A stretch of 35,538 bases of DNA from Geodermatophilus chilensis (GCF_002802985.1 NZ_NVPT01000031.1:1-35538), one strand, 5' to 3'. Positions 1-8,536 are shown, counted from the first letter of the stretch. Notes: generated from the sequence alone by a model not told the origin. Translations and numbers: made by a program.

Positions 1-1
1 G

Positions 2-79
2 GCCATGATCGGGCTGATGGCCCGCCGACTCGCACCGGCTCCCGGCCGCCGTCCCTGGCAGCCAGCACGAGCTTCCTGA
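2..79 (+). CDS. Possible C-terminal end of a gene entering from the left
   Basis: An open frame enters from the window edge and stops with TGA at 77-79. It encodes about 25 residues, Arg/Pro/Ala-rich (AMIGLMARRL near its start), as is common for the cytoplasmic tail of an actinobacterial membrane protein. The only support is codon plausibility and the strong hairpin that follows at 116-133, which would suit a gene ending here. The family cannot be told from this fragment, and it may be a chance frame. Confidence 0.25.
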   Translation, partial: AMIGLMARRLAPAPGRRPWQPARAS

Positions 80-115
80 GCCCTTTCTCAACACGTTGTC
101 AGCCGGCTCCGGACC

Positions 116-133
116 GGGCCCCGTCCGGGGCCC
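116..133. terminator. GC hairpin between convergent gene ends
   Basis: GGGCCCC and GGGGCCC form a perfect 7-bp stem around a 4-nt GTCC loop. It lies between the end of the left-edge reading frame (79) and the stop of the minus-strand metallophosphoesterase (262). There is no T tract, as is usual for terminators in very GC-rich actinobacteria. Confidence 0.4.
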
Positions 134-261
134 GTGAGCCGGTGGGGTGGTCGACGGCTTCGCAGCGACGGTGGCCCGGCGTCGCGGATGCCGTCGCACT
201 GGGCCTGAACCCTGCGCCGAGGAGGGACCATCCGCGTGCGGGGTCCCTCAGCCGCAGTGGT

Positions 262-1050
262 TCAGGGCCGGCCCCCGAGGACCCGGTCGACGATCCGGCG
301 GGCCATCATGCGGACCCGGCCTCGCACCCGTGGCGGCGCGTACAGACAGCGATCGGGGAGGCGCAGCTCCTGGAGTACGCGTCGGCTGGACTCCACGTCG
401 TAGTCGAGCCGGAGGAACTCGACGCTGCTGGAACTGCTGTCGTACAGGGCGCACCGCGCGCGAGGTCGGCGCTCACGCTGCCGGGACTGGCCGACGCTAC
501 CCGGATTGAGCAGGCGGGCGCCTCCTGGCAGGAGAAGTCGGCCCTGCGCGGGGACTGCTCCCTGACCCGCGACCACGCACCACTGCCGGTGGGTGTGGCC
601 CAGGACCAGCGTGTCGCTCCGAGGAGCCTCTACCGGCATCCGGCGCAACAGTTCCTGCGCGCGCGGCTCGTCGACGACGTACTCCTCGGGACTGTCCAGC
701 GAACCGTGGGTCATGAGGATCGTGTCCGCCTGCAGTCTCAGCGGCAGCGACTCGAGGAACGCCCGGACGTCGGCCGAGAGCAACGACCGGGTCAACTCGG
801 CGCTGCGGCGGGCCATCGGGGGGAACCGCGTGGGCGGCAGCCGGTCGAGGACGAACAGGTCATGGTTCCCGGCCACGCAGTGAGCACCGGCCCCAGCCAG
901 CAGCTCGACGCACTCGTTGGGCCGGCCGCCATAACCCACGAGGTCCCCGGCCACGAGCAGCCGCTCAGCCCCTCGGTCCTCGAGGAATCCGAGGACCGCC
1001 TGCAACGCGGAGTGGTTCGCGTGCACATCCGAGAGCAGGCCGATCCGCAT
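262..1050 (-). CDS. Calcineurin-like metallophosphoesterase (YfcE/MJ0936 type)
   Basis: The product is a 262-residue soluble two-metal phosphoesterase. All metal-binding blocks of the superfamily are visible in order: DVHAN (D-x-H), AGDLVGYGG (G-D), AGNHD (G-N-H-D), a single His in MTHGS, and GHTHR (G-H-x-H). The substrate could be a phosphodiester, a nucleotide or a phosphoprotein. The ATG at 1050 is chosen because its product begins directly with the first metal motif and AGGAGG sits at 1063-1068. A TTG at 1092 would add 14 residues without a site. It follows the ATP-grasp gene on the same strand after a 173-nt spacer and may be co-transcribed with it. The family is certain, but the link to polysaccharide synthesis rests only on position. 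Confidence 0.88.
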   Translation of the reverse strand: MRIGLLSDVHANHSALQAVLGFLEDRGAERLLVAGDLVGYGGRPNECVELLAGAGAHCVAGNHDLFVLDRLPPTRFPPMARRSAELTRSLLSADVRAFLESLPLRLQADTILMTHGSLDSPEEYVVDEPRAQELLRRMPVEAPRSDTLVLGHTHRQWCVVAGQGAVPAQGRLLLPGGARLLNPGSVGQSRQRERRPRARCALYDSSSSSVEFLRLDYDVESSRRVLQELRLPDRCLYAPPRVRGRVRMMARRIVDRVLGGRP

Positions 1051-1223
1051 CAGCTGTCCCGTCCTCCTCACCGGTGCAGGTTCTGGGGACAACGGCGGAC
1101 GTGACTCGCCGACGAAGTCGGTTCACACCATGGCCGGGGGTCCAGGCCGAGAACGCTGGTCACGGGACGACGGTAGGTACAGCTGACACCCATCCATGGA
1201 GTGACAGGCTGTCGCCCGACCTC

Positions 1224-2531
1224 TCAGCCACGGTCGTCGGGCTTCGATGACCGTCCCCGCCGATGCTCCGGGACGTGTTCGCGGATCCAGGCCCCACCGG
1301 CCGCGAACAACGGGAGCGGATCGTTCCACGCCCAGAATGCCTTCGCGTCGCAGTTTGCGGCCCAGACCAGCCACCGCAGCAACGGCACGCCGGCCTGCCT
1401 CGCGGCCAGAACGTCCTTGGGGTGGACCCAGGTCGCAGTGGTCGCGCGGTCGGTCGGGTTGCCGACCCATCGACCACCGATCAGATCCGCGTACACCATC
1501 GCCGGGAGATTGACTCCCACTCTGGCCCCCAGGTGGTGCCAGAGACTGAAACGGGCGTTGATCTCCAAGAGGTACAGCTCCCCATGGGATGAGCGCTTGA
1601 AGTCGAACTTGGCCACCCCACACAGCCCGATCTCGTCGATCAACTTCCTACCGAGGTCCCTGACGTCTGGAGCTTCGGTCAGAGCCAACGCCGTGGAGTG
1701 CCCGAACTCGGCGGGGAGAGTACGGATCTTCCGGCCGGTGAACTCGCCCCGGATCGAACCTCTGCCATCCACGTACACGTGGTAGCTCTCGATCGCGGAC
1801 TCGGGGCCGTCGACACACTCCTGGACGATGAACCGTTGGTCCGACCCTCGGAACCGCTCAGCGAGAGTCCTCAGCTCCCCGAGATCATCGACGCGGAGGG
1901 CCTTGGCAAGCTCAGCGGACGCCCACGTCCTGCTGCGCAGAGCCGGCTTCACGATCAGAGGGAAGACGCGCGCGTCGTAGTCCACATCCGCGAACGCCGC
2001 GGCCGACTCGACGACATGGGTGACGGGAACCGGAAGCGACAGCCGCCCACTCAGGGCGCTGAAGCGCTGCTTGTCCGACACGTCCTCGACCAGATCCGGC
2101 GATGCGACGACGAAGCGGAAGGTCGGTTCGAGCTGAGACCGGTAGCGGGATGTGAAGACCAGAGCTTGATCCGAGCAGAAGAACAGCACCGGCGGGTCGC
2201 CCTGGCGACGACCGAGCTCGAGGAGGCGCTCGAGCAACTGCTCGCTGCACTGCTCGATGGGGAGGTCCCAGTCCCAGTCGAAGGCCTTCGTGGCGAACCG
2301 CGAGTACTGCGCTTCATCATGATGAGGCGCGACGACCACAGAGGGGATTCCCGCGATGGCGAGCGCGCGGATCACCTCCACGCAGCCCGACCCGATCACG
2401 ACTGCGAGCGGCTGTGGACGGTCATGCGCCCCACCGGAGGGGACGGTCTGCAGAACCTGCAGCCGTTGGGCGGTGAACCCGTCGGATACTTCTCGAGGTC
2501 CCCCCGAGTCGGCTCTCGGTGCTCGCTGCAT
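1224..2531 (-). CDS. ATP-grasp carboxylate-amine ligase family protein
   Basis: The product is a 435-residue ATP-grasp enzyme. Such proteins activate a carboxylate as an acyl phosphate and join it to an amine. Residues about 41-150 form the pre-ATP-grasp Rossmann-like domain (AVVIGSGCVEVIRALAIAG). The ATP-binding Lys lies in PLIVKPA (K195), a hinge segment is FIVQEC (about 234-239), and the magnesium site is LLEINARFSLWH (E323, N325). The fold resembles the PylC, D-aspartate ligase and carbamoyl-phosphate synthase-like group, but the exact substrate cannot be read from the sequence. The ATG at 2531 has an AGGGAG site seven bases upstream. Ligases of this kind occur in capsule and exopolysaccharide loci, where they may add amino acids to sugars or wall peptides. 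That role is an inference. Confidence 0.8.
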   Translation of the reverse strand: MQRAPRADSGGPREVSDGFTAQRLQVLQTVPSGGAHDRPQPLAVVIGSGCVEVIRALAIAGIPSVVVAPHHDEAQYSRFATKAFDWDWDLPIEQCSEQLLERLLELGRRQGDPPVLFFCSDQALVFTSRYRSQLEPTFRFVVASPDLVEDVSDKQRFSALSGRLSLPVPVTHVVESAAAFADVDYDARVFPLIVKPALRSRTWASAELAKALRVDDLGELRTLAERFRGSDQRFIVQECVDGPESAIESYHVYVDGRGSIRGEFTGRKIRTLPAEFGHSTALALTEAPDVRDLGRKLIDEIGLCGVAKFDFKRSSHGELYLLEINARFSLWHHLGARVGVNLPAMVYADLIGGRWVGNPTDRATTATWVHPKDVLAARQAGVPLLRWLVWAANCDAKAFWAWNDPLPLFAAGGAWIREHVPEHRRGRSSKPDDRG

Positions 2532-2971
2532 GAGGCGGCTCCCTCATCGCTGGCCGGTCCTGCGGACAGCGCTCAGTGTGCCTCCGCTGGATCCACCGTG
2601 ACGTGCTTGCGGCCGCGGTTCGGAGCTCCATCGCCCCCGCCCTCGGCCACGGCGACCCGCAGGTCCCACCGGGTGGCGTCCGGGCGGCCGCAACCCGGGT
2701 CCAGGGTGGCCACGCGGCCGACCTCGGGGGAGCGTCCTCGATGTGCAGGGCTTCGGCGCCTACCACGTCGACGACGGGGTCGTGGCGCGGGCCGGGCAAT
2801 CAGAGCTGCGAGGGTCCGCCCGGAGGACCCCGCGGACCTGTTGGCCTCCCAGCCACCCATCCTGATCAACACAGGTTCGGAGACCTGCTGGGTCCAGTCG
2901 CGCAGCAGCCCGGTAGCGGGCCGCCGCGCGACTGGACCGACGTCGCCGCCCAGGTCGAGCAACCGGGCGGA
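2532..2971. other. 440-nt spacer without a defensible gene
   Basis: This interval separates the ATP-grasp gene from the lysozyme-like gene upstream of it on the minus strand. Several frames are open, but none has a ribosome site, a recognisable domain or convincing codon use. A short plus-strand stretch around 2737-2800 reads like a decayed coding segment (GFGAYHVDDG) with no start. It may be a gene remnant, which would fit an island with reshuffled cargo. Confidence 0.4.
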
Positions 2972-2991
2972 AGCCGGCGACCTCGCCGGCT
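2972..2991 (-). terminator. Perfect 9-bp hairpin at the end of the lysozyme-like gene
   Basis: AGCCGGCGA (2972-2980) pairs perfectly with TCGCCGGCT (2983-2991) around a 2-nt CC spacer. The hairpin begins inside the TGA stop of the minus-strand gene (2993-2991), the place of an intrinsic or pausing terminator. There is no T tract. Confidence 0.6.
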
Positions 2992-4091
2992 CAGCCTCCC
3001 CGAGTGGCCGTGGGTGGAGTCCCAGCGGCGGACGGCCACTGCAGCCACGGCTTGGTCCGTTCGTACTCCAGCACCTCGTCCGTATACCCACGCCACGTCG
3101 ACTCGGCCGGATCGCCGGAGAAGTGGACGCCGATGCAGGCTTCCAAGTTGCCGCGGAGTTCCGGGTACCACATGGCGCCGTCGTAGCAGGCCCTGCGGAG
3201 CCCCATGGCCCAATCGGCGTTGAAGGCTGTCGATGAAGAGGAGTTGGGATACGCGCCCCACACCGTCGTCTTCATCTGGTAGAGCCCGTACGACTCTCCC
3301 TCGTCACCGACGACGGACTGCCACCAGGTGGTCTCGATCACCGCCTGCGCCCGGTTGAGGTCGGTGGGAAATCCCCATTTGCACGAGGCCCACTGGATGA
3401 TCTCGTCGGTTGTGCCAGTGAAATCGCCGTCGACGCGGCCTCGATAGGCGGGCCCATCGGCCTCAGCGGTGGACCACGAGGCCATGCCGTAGGGGGCGGG
3501 ACCCGTGGGAGGGGTGCCGTTCGCCGTCGCGTTCTCCGGCCTCGGCTCCCACTGGTCGCGCTGCACCCGGGCCGCGCACTCCTCACCTGATGGGAGGGAA
3601 CTCCCCGGCGACAGGAGCGGGAACGAGCCACCGACCGCAACCTCACCGCCAGCAGTCGAGGTCGGCTGTGTCGGCGCCGAGGCCGAGTCGTCCGCCGCCG
3701 ACGAGGTGGAGGAACCGGCCGGCGCAGCGGTTGAGCCGCTCTCTGCCGGGAGGACTGGCGGCTGAGCGGGAGAACCGGCCGGTGCACGCTCGTCGGCTGG
3801 GGCGGCAGCCGCCGGTACGGCGGAGTTCGATCGAGGTGTCGCCGTGGGCAGCGCCTCACGCGCGACTGAGGAGGCACGGCTCAGGCGGGACGCCGCTGCG
3901 CGCGCCGCTGAAGCGCGACGCTCCTTCTTCGCAGCCGCTTCTTCCAGGGCTGAACTGGACAGCGGCTCGGGTTCAGGGACGGAGGTCGCGGCCTGCGTGC
4001 CCGCCAGTACGAGCAGTAGCAAGACGAGGCTGACGATCCATCGGGTCGACCTAGCCTTCTTCTGGACGCGGTGGCGCTTCACAGTGCGCAC
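2991..4091 (-). CDS. Secreted/anchored lysozyme-like (SLT-type transglycosylase) protein
   Basis: The product has 366 residues. A basic N-terminus and a hydrophobic segment (about 17-35, IVSLVLLLLVLAG) form a signal peptide or anchor. A long Ala/Ser/Pro-rich linker follows, then a C-terminal lysozyme-like domain. In that domain AQAVIETTWW places a Glu at about residue 253, followed by ESYGLYQMK (about 266-274). This matches the catalytic Glu and the G-L-x-Q motif of soluble lytic transglycosylases. It probably cleaves peptidoglycan or polysaccharide outside the membrane, perhaps opening the wall for export. The GTG at 4091 is preferred (a second GTG lies at 4082) because a good promoter ends about 25 nt upstream. 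The frame stays open to 4478, but that extension would run through the promoter and is Arg-rich without domains. Confidence 0.75.
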   Translation of the reverse strand: MRTVKRHRVQKKARSTRWIVSLVLLLLVLAGTQAATSVPEPEPLSSSALEEAAAKKERRASAARAAASRLSRASSVAREALPTATPRSNSAVPAAAAPADERAPAGSPAQPPVLPAESGSTAAPAGSSTSSAADDSASAPTQPTSTAGGEVAVGGSFPLLSPGSSLPSGEECAARVQRDQWEPRPENATANGTPPTGPAPYGMASWSTAEADGPAYRGRVDGDFTGTTDEIIQWASCKWGFPTDLNRAQAVIETTWWQSVVGDEGESYGLYQMKTTVWGAYPNSSSSTAFNADWAMGLRRACYDGAMWYPELRGNLEACIGVHFSGDPAESTWRGYTDEVLEYERTKPWLQWPSAAGTPPTATRGG

Positions 4092-4115
4092 CGAATACGA
4101 TTGAGCACACTGGGT

Positions 4116-4144
4116 AAGATAACGACTGTGTAACGGAGCGTCAA
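4116..4144 (-). promoter_or_regulatory. Sigma-70 type promoter of the lysozyme-like gene
   Basis: On the minus strand a -35 box TTGACG (4144-4139) and a -10 box TATCTT (4121-4116) are separated by exactly 17 nt. This predicts a start of transcription near 4109 and a leader of about 18 nt before the GTG at 4091. It is the best vegetative promoter match noticed in the window. Confidence 0.6.
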
Positions 4145-4598
4145 CTCCGTCCCACACCCGCAGCGAGACGCCCAGGCCGCACCTGGACCGACGGCCAGGG
4201 CGGAACACCAGGTGGACGGCGGCCCCCAGACCCCCCAGAGCGATCCGCGGACGGTTGGCAGGTCTCGGCCGACGCAATTGGGCGAGGCTGCGACAGAGCG
4301 GTTCGGCGCGGCGCCTGTTCCGGCTGCGCGGCCACGACGCGGACGGCGAGAGGCTGCCATCGACCGACCGGCACGAAGCCTCAGCAGGTGCGATTGCGCG
4401 TAGTCGATCACGGTGGACACTTCCGGTCGGCGAAGACTCCCGCGGCGCGCATTTGGGTTGACGGTCCATCTTTGACACATCAGTGTCACAACGGCACGAG
4501 TCGGGGAAGCGGAATGGCGGCTTCAGCCCTAACCAATGCTGGTAGCGCGGCCTGAGCCGTCACTCATACTGCCCGGCCACGTCCCACACGGAGGACTC
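4145..4598. other. 454-nt divergent intergenic region
   Basis: This region lies between the promoter of the lysozyme-like gene and the sugar-transferase transcription unit. It holds an inverted repeat at 4473-4488 next to two TTGAC-type -35 candidates (4458-4463 and 4472-4477), neither with a convincing -10 box. No coding frame here has a ribosome site or a recognisable domain. Confidence 0.4.
4473..4488. promoter_or_regulatory. Operator-like inverted repeat TGACAC-N4-GTGTCA
   Basis: TGACAC (4473-4478) and GTGTCA (4483-4488) form a perfect 6-bp dyad with a 4-nt ATCA spacer. The dyad lies upstream of the initiating glycosyltransferase and overlaps TTGACA at 4472-4477. It has the size and symmetry of a dimeric repressor site. 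Which regulator binds it is unknown. Confidence 0.4.
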
Positions 4599-4853
4599 AT
4601 GGGGGCTCAGCGCAGACGACGCCGCAGGGTTCGCCACGGCTGCCGCAGGTCCCAGCATGCCGCCTTCATCGGCGGCGTTCGCGGCGATGTCTCGCCCAAG
4701 ACACGAGCAGGAACCTGGTCGCACATCGTCCGCGTCGCGGCGGCGACGGACGAGGCTGCGCGTGATGCCGGTGACGGGATCCCCGCTGACGCCGGGCCGC
4801 TCGGCGTTCAGAGCGGCAGGCGTTCCAACCTGACCCCAGCGGCCGCCTCATGA
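4599..4853 (+). CDS. Small Arg-rich ORF coupled to the sugar transferase (uncertain)
   Basis: The frame encodes 84 residues. The ATG at 4599 follows GGAGG at 4590-4594 with a 4-nt spacer, and the stop overlaps the next ATG as ATGA (4850-4853), the usual sign of translational coupling. The N-terminus is strongly basic (six consecutive Arg after MGAQ) and the remainder shows no domain. About 80% of third codon positions are G or C, lower than in the neighbours. It could be a leader ORF that controls the downstream transferase, a gene remnant, or a chance frame. Confidence 0.35.
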   Translation: MGAQRRRRRRVRHGCRRSQHAAFIGGVRGDVSPKTRAGTWSHIVRVAAATDEAARDAGDGIPADAGPLGVQSGRRSNLTPAAAS

Positions 4854-5539
4854 GCAGTGCGGCGTTCTCGGCGGGAGGAACCACGGCTTCTGATCGACCA
4901 CGTGCGGGCAGACAGCGCAGCTGGGAGGCGGCCCCCCGTCGAGGGCTGGACATCATCGGCGCTGCCGCCGTCCTGGTGCTCACGGCCCCCTTGTCCCTGG
5001 CCATCGCCGTCTGGGTCCGGCTGGACAGTCCCGGTCCGACGCTCCTCCGGCAGCAGCGGGTGGGCCTCGGGCGGCGCCCGTTCACCTTCTACAAGTTCCG
5101 CTCCATGCGCGTCGGCGTGGACGACGGGGCGCATCGCGCACTGATCGCCGCGGAGCTGCGCGGCGAGGACACGTGCCGCGGCGGCAGCACGAAGATCGAG
5201 CACGATCCCCGGATCACCCGCTCGGGCCGCTTTCTGCGGCGGACCAGCCTGGACGAGCTGCCTCAGCTGTTCAACGTCCTCCGCGGCGACATGTCGCTGG
5301 TCGGGCCGAGGCCCTGCCTGGACTGGGAGGCCGACATGTTCCCGGCGAAGTATGCCGAACGATTCAGTGTCCGCCCTGGCGTGACGGGTCTCTGGCAGGT
5401 GAGAGGCCGCAGCACCATGGGGACGCTGGACATGCTGGAGCTCGACCTGGAGTACGTGCGCGACCGGCGGCTGGGACGCGACCTGTCGATCCTCATCGCC
5501 ACGATTCCAGCCCTGTTGCGTGGGGACGGCGCCCGATGA
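4850..5539 (+). CDS. Undecaprenyl-phosphate sugar-1-phosphate transferase (bacterial sugar transferase family)
   Basis: The product has 229 residues. It is the polyprenyl phosphate phosphoglycosyltransferase that puts the first sugar phosphate on the lipid carrier and so starts the repeat unit. There is a single N-terminal hydrophobic segment (about residues 33-55, DIIGAAAVLVLTAPLSLAIAV), the arrangement of the short monotopic enzymes rather than the long WbaP type. The family blocks are clear: FYKFRSMR, then SLDELPQLFNVLRGDMSLVG followed by PRP, and a C-terminal PGVTGLWQVRGR. The Asp-Glu of LDELPQ belongs to the conserved catalytic core of the family. The gene leads a plus-strand run of five genes that continues to 11002. 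The sugar transferred cannot be told. Confidence 0.9.
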   Translation: MSSAAFSAGGTTASDRPRAGRQRSWEAAPRRGLDIIGAAAVLVLTAPLSLAIAVWVRLDSPGPTLLRQQRVGLGRRPFTFYKFRSMRVGVDDGAHRALIAAELRGEDTCRGGSTKIEHDPRITRSGRFLRRTSLDELPQLFNVLRGDMSLVGPRPCLDWEADMFPAKYAERFSVRPGVTGLWQVRGRSTMGTLDMLELDLEYVRDRRLGRDLSILIATIPALLRGDGAR

Positions 5540-6629
5540 ATCCCATTCCGGCCCGGTCCTGCATGCCGTCCGCCGGGATTCCCTGCCTGTGACCGCGGTC
5601 CAGCGTGTGGATCCCCGCACCCATCCCCTGTGGCACGAGTTGGCCAGCGGCCCGGGGGGCAGCCTCTTCACGTCCCCGCCGTGGATCACGGCCGTCAGCG
5701 ACACGTACGGCTTCACGCCCTCGGCACGGGTCAGGGTGGACGACTCCGGGAGCCCGGACGCCGGGGTCGCCTGGATCGACGTGAACGACCTGCGCGGGCA
5801 GCGACGCGTGGCTCTGCCCTTCTGCGACCGAGCCGACCCCATCGTCGAGGACCTGACCTCGTGGCAGGCGGTGGCGGCCGACGCGTTGGGCGACGAGGTC
5901 CCGCTCAACCTCCGGTGCCTCGACACGTCGCCGGCCGTCGAGGACCCGCGCTTGAGCACCATCGGGGAGGCGGCGTGGCACGCGACCCCGCTGACCCGGT
6001 CGCTGGACGAACTGCACGCGGCGTTCCGTCCGCAGACCCGGCGGAACATCGCGACAGCGGAGCGAGCCGGCGTGGAGGTGATCCTCAGCGCCGAGGCCGA
6101 GGCGGTGCGGGAGTACCACCGGCTCCACGTCGAGCTCCGCAAGCGCAAGTACCGACTGCTCGCCCAGCCGCGCGAGTTCCTCGATCGCATCTGGAAGGCC
6201 TTCTCCCCTGCAGACGCCATCCGGACCGCGCTCGCCATGGTCGACGGTCGACCGGTCGCCGGCGCGCTGTACCTGGTCTGGCAGGACACCGCGTACTACA
6301 AGTTCGGCGCCTCCCAGGTGGAGTTCCTGCCGCTACGGCCGAACGACGCCATCCACTGGCAGGTGATCCGGTGGGCCCACGGTCGGGGGCTCCGGATGCT
6401 CGACTGGGGGTTGTCCGATCTGGATCAGCCCGGGTTGGGCAGGTACAAGCGCGGATGGGCCAGCGTGGAAGGCCGGATCCGCACGCTCAACGCCGGAGGG
6501 CCGCCTCTCGGCCGCCGGACCGACGTGGAGGAGACCCTGGCTGCGATCACCGACCTCCTCACCGACCCTTCCGTGCCGCAGGCAGTCACCGCGCGTGCCG
6601 GGGCGGCTCTGTACCGGTTCTTCTGCTGA
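5520..6629 (+). CDS. GNAT/FemAB-like acyltransferase (BioF2-like, Acetyltransf_6)
   Basis: The frame encodes 369 residues from GTG 5520, overlapping the previous gene by 20 nt. A GTG at 5589 would give 346 residues and avoid the overlap, so the start is uncertain. The second half carries the family core: FRPQTRRNIATAERAG (about 165-180), a helical segment HRLHVELRKRKY, MVDGRPVAGALYL, and MLDWGLSDLDQPGLGRYKRGW. This pattern is typical of the acetyltransferase-6 and FemAB-related proteins of exopolysaccharide loci. Such enzymes transfer acyl or aminoacyl groups, and here the likely target is a sugar of the repeat unit. The donor and acceptor are not visible. Confidence 0.75.
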   Translation: MGTAPDESHSGPVLHAVRRDSLPVTAVQRVDPRTHPLWHELASGPGGSLFTSPPWITAVSDTYGFTPSARVRVDDSGSPDAGVAWIDVNDLRGQRRVALPFCDRADPIVEDLTSWQAVAADALGDEVPLNLRCLDTSPAVEDPRLSTIGEAAWHATPLTRSLDELHAAFRPQTRRNIATAERAGVEVILSAEAEAVREYHRLHVELRKRKYRLLAQPREFLDRIWKAFSPADAIRTALAMVDGRPVAGALYLVWQDTAYYKFGASQVEFLPLRPNDAIHWQVIRWAHGRGLRMLDWGLSDLDQPGLGRYKRGWASVEGRIRTLNAGGPPLGRRTDVEETLAAITDLLTDPSVPQAVTARAGAALYRFFC

Positions 6630-6631
6630 CC

Positions 6632-8536
6632 ATGCGCCTACGCCTACATCTCCATTGCACCCGAAGGCCCGGGAGAACGACTGCGCCCGGCCTGGGTGCC
6701 TCCACGGCGGGCTCGCTCTCGGTGGTCGTCTGCACCACCCCCGGCGAGACCAGGCTCGGAGAGTGGGACGACCTGGTGCGCTCACACCCTCTCGCCGATG
6801 TCGCGCAGCTCTCGGCATGGGCACGCATCCGCAGGCTCGCCGGATACGGCGCGATGTACGTCCTGGTGGTCCATGGCGAGCGGTTGGTGGGCGGCGCGCA
6901 GATCATGGTGCGTCGCATGCCAGGGCTGGGCATCCTTGGATACGTCCCGTACGGCCCGGTCGTGTCGTCCGCCGACGAGGAGCCGGACGCCGTGCAGGAC
7001 ACGATCGCGGACACGCTGGCACAGCTGGGCCGGCGTCGCTTCCGCATGTTGTTCGTGCAACCACCTGAGGGCGCCGAGCGCGCCTCCCAGGCGTTGCTGG
7101 ATCGTGGATTCCGGGACTCCGACGCGGATGTCGCCCCGGCCGCATCACTGCACGTCGACCTCAGTCTCGACGAGGCCGAACTGCGGGCCAATCTCAGCAA
7201 GCGGCTGCGGACCTGGACGAGGTCCTGGGAAAGGCGTGGGGTGACGGTCCGCCGGGGGTATGAAGAGGACGTCCCGATGCTCGCCGGACTGCTTGCCGAG
7301 ACAGCCCAGCACCAGGGCTTCACCCCGTTCGGCGTCGACTACCTGCGCACGATGTACCAGGAGCTGGCCCCTGCGGGACACCTCGTCGTCTTCGTCGGTG
7401 AGGTCGCCGGCCGTCCCGTCGCGATGGCCGTGTTCACCGCCTGCGGCACGGTGCTGAAGCTCCGCCTGGTCGGCCTGCATCGCTCCGACGAGGAGCGGCG
7501 GCTCTATGTAGCGGCTGCGGTGCACTGGGGCGCGATGAAGTGGGCCAAGGAGAATGGCTACCGCTGGTTCGACTTCGGGGGAGTGTCGCCGACGTCGGTA
7601 CCCGCGCTGATGTCGGGACGCCGGGCGGACCTGGACGCGCTATCGGGCCCGGACTGGTACAAGGCCCGCTTCGGGGGCCAGGTGTTCCGGTACCCACAGC
7701 CCGTGGAGATGATCTCCTCCCCGATCCTGCGAGCCGGTTACGACCTGGCGCGCCGGTCCGCTGCCGGACGCCAGATCGTCTCCTGGGTGAAACGCAGGTC
7801 TCGCACCGGATCCCACGCACTCAGCCGAAACCGGCGGACCCGGTATCTCCTCCGGAGGACCACAGTGATCAATCTCCTGTTCGAGAGAGCCGTGAAGCCT
7901 CCCTACATCACAGCCAGGCAGTTCGCGACGAATGTCCTGTTCGACAGGCGCTACCACGTCGACACTGCTGGGGTGATGAGCTGCGCTGACCTCGGCCTGT
8001 CGGATCCCCGATCCGTGCGGTACATGCCCGCCGGGGTGACGAACCTGCGTCGGATCCTGCCGCCTCGGGAGGTGTCCGACGAGGATGTGTTCATCGACTT
8101 CGGCTCCGGCAAGGGCCGCGTCGTGCTGCAGGCAGCCCTGTACTACCGGGTCCGGCGGGTGTACGGCGTGGAGCTCTCCGAGCGCCTGCACGAGATCGCC
8201 CAGCGCAACCTCGAAGTGTGCCAGGACCGGCTGCGCTGCCGTGACGTGCGGCTGATCCGGGCCAACGCGGCCGACTTCGAGATCCCCGACGACGTGACGG
8301 TCGCCTTCTTCTACAACCCGTTCGTCGGCGAGGTCTTCGAGACCGTCATCGCGGGGTTGTTGACGTCCGTGGACCGTCATCCCCGTCGGCTACGGATTGT
8401 CTACGGCAATCCGGCAGAGGAGGCTGCACTGCTTCGAACCCGCCGGGTGCGGCCGGTCCGCACGCTGCGCGGGTGGCGCCCCGGCAGGGAATGGGCGCGA
8501 TCCAACTCCTTCCGGTTGTACGAGGTGACTCCGTGA
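6632..8536 (+). CDS. FemAB-like aminoacyltransferase fused to a SAM-dependent methyltransferase
   Basis: The product has 634 residues with two enzymes in one frame. Residues about 25-390 are FemAB/FemX-like (lipid II aminoacyltransferase fold): SAWARIRRLAGYGAMYVLVV, LSKRLRTWTRSWERRGV, GEVAGRPVAMAVF and GYRWFDFGGVSP. Residues about 412-634 are a class I methyltransferase with motif I FIDFGSGKGR (about 487-496), VYGVELSERLHEIAQRN and FFYNPFVGEVF. The ATG at 6632 lies 2 nt after the previous stop. A GTG at 7865, residue 412, has a perfect GGAGG six bases upstream (7854-7858), so the methyltransferase may also be made alone (223 residues). FemAB proteins of this class aminoacylate wall precursors or sugars, and the second domain may methylate the same product. 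Confidence 0.8.
   Translation: MRLRLHLHCTRRPGRTTAPGLGASTAGSLSVVVCTTPGETRLGEWDDLVRSHPLADVAQLSAWARIRRLAGYGAMYVLVVHGERLVGGAQIMVRRMPGLGILGYVPYGPVVSSADEEPDAVQDTIADTLAQLGRRRFRMLFVQPPEGAERASQALLDRGFRDSDADVAPAASLHVDLSLDEAELRANLSKRLRTWTRSWERRGVTVRRGYEEDVPMLAGLLAETAQHQGFTPFGVDYLRTMYQELAPAGHLVVFVGEVAGRPVAMAVFTACGTVLKLRLVGLHRSDEERRLYVAAAVHWGAMKWAKENGYRWFDFGGVSPTSVPALMSGRRADLDALSGPDWYKARFGGQVFRYPQPVEMISSPILRAGYDLARRSAAGRQIVSWVKRRSRTGSHALSRNRRTRYLLRRTTVINLLFERAVKPPYITARQFATNVLFDRRYHVDTAGVMSCADLGLSDPRSVRYMPAGVTNLRRILPPREVSDEDVFIDFGSGKGRVVLQAALYYRVRRVYGVELSERLHEIAQRNLEVCQDRLRCRDVRLIRANAADFEIPDDVTVAFFYNPFVGEVFETVIAGLLTSVDRHPRRLRIVYGNPAEEAALLRTRRVRPVRTLRGWRPGREWARSNSFRLYEVTP
7854..7867 (+). promoter_or_regulatory. 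Internal ribosome binding site and GTG start inside the fusion gene
   Basis: GGAGG at 7854-7858, a 6-nt spacer and GTG at 7865-7867 lie in frame at the exact domain border between the FemAB and methyltransferase parts. This could yield the methyltransferase as a separate protein, or it could be a relic of two once-separate genes. Confidence 0.45.

Noticed and set aside
4092-4478. Longer start for the lysozyme-like protein
   Set aside because: The extension would cross a good promoter, adds no motif, and places the signal peptide in the middle of the protein.
5630-6631. N-terminal extension of the FemAB-methyltransferase frame to 5630
   Set aside because: It overlaps the well-supported acyltransferase gene in another frame and has no domain; ATG 6632 directly follows that gene.
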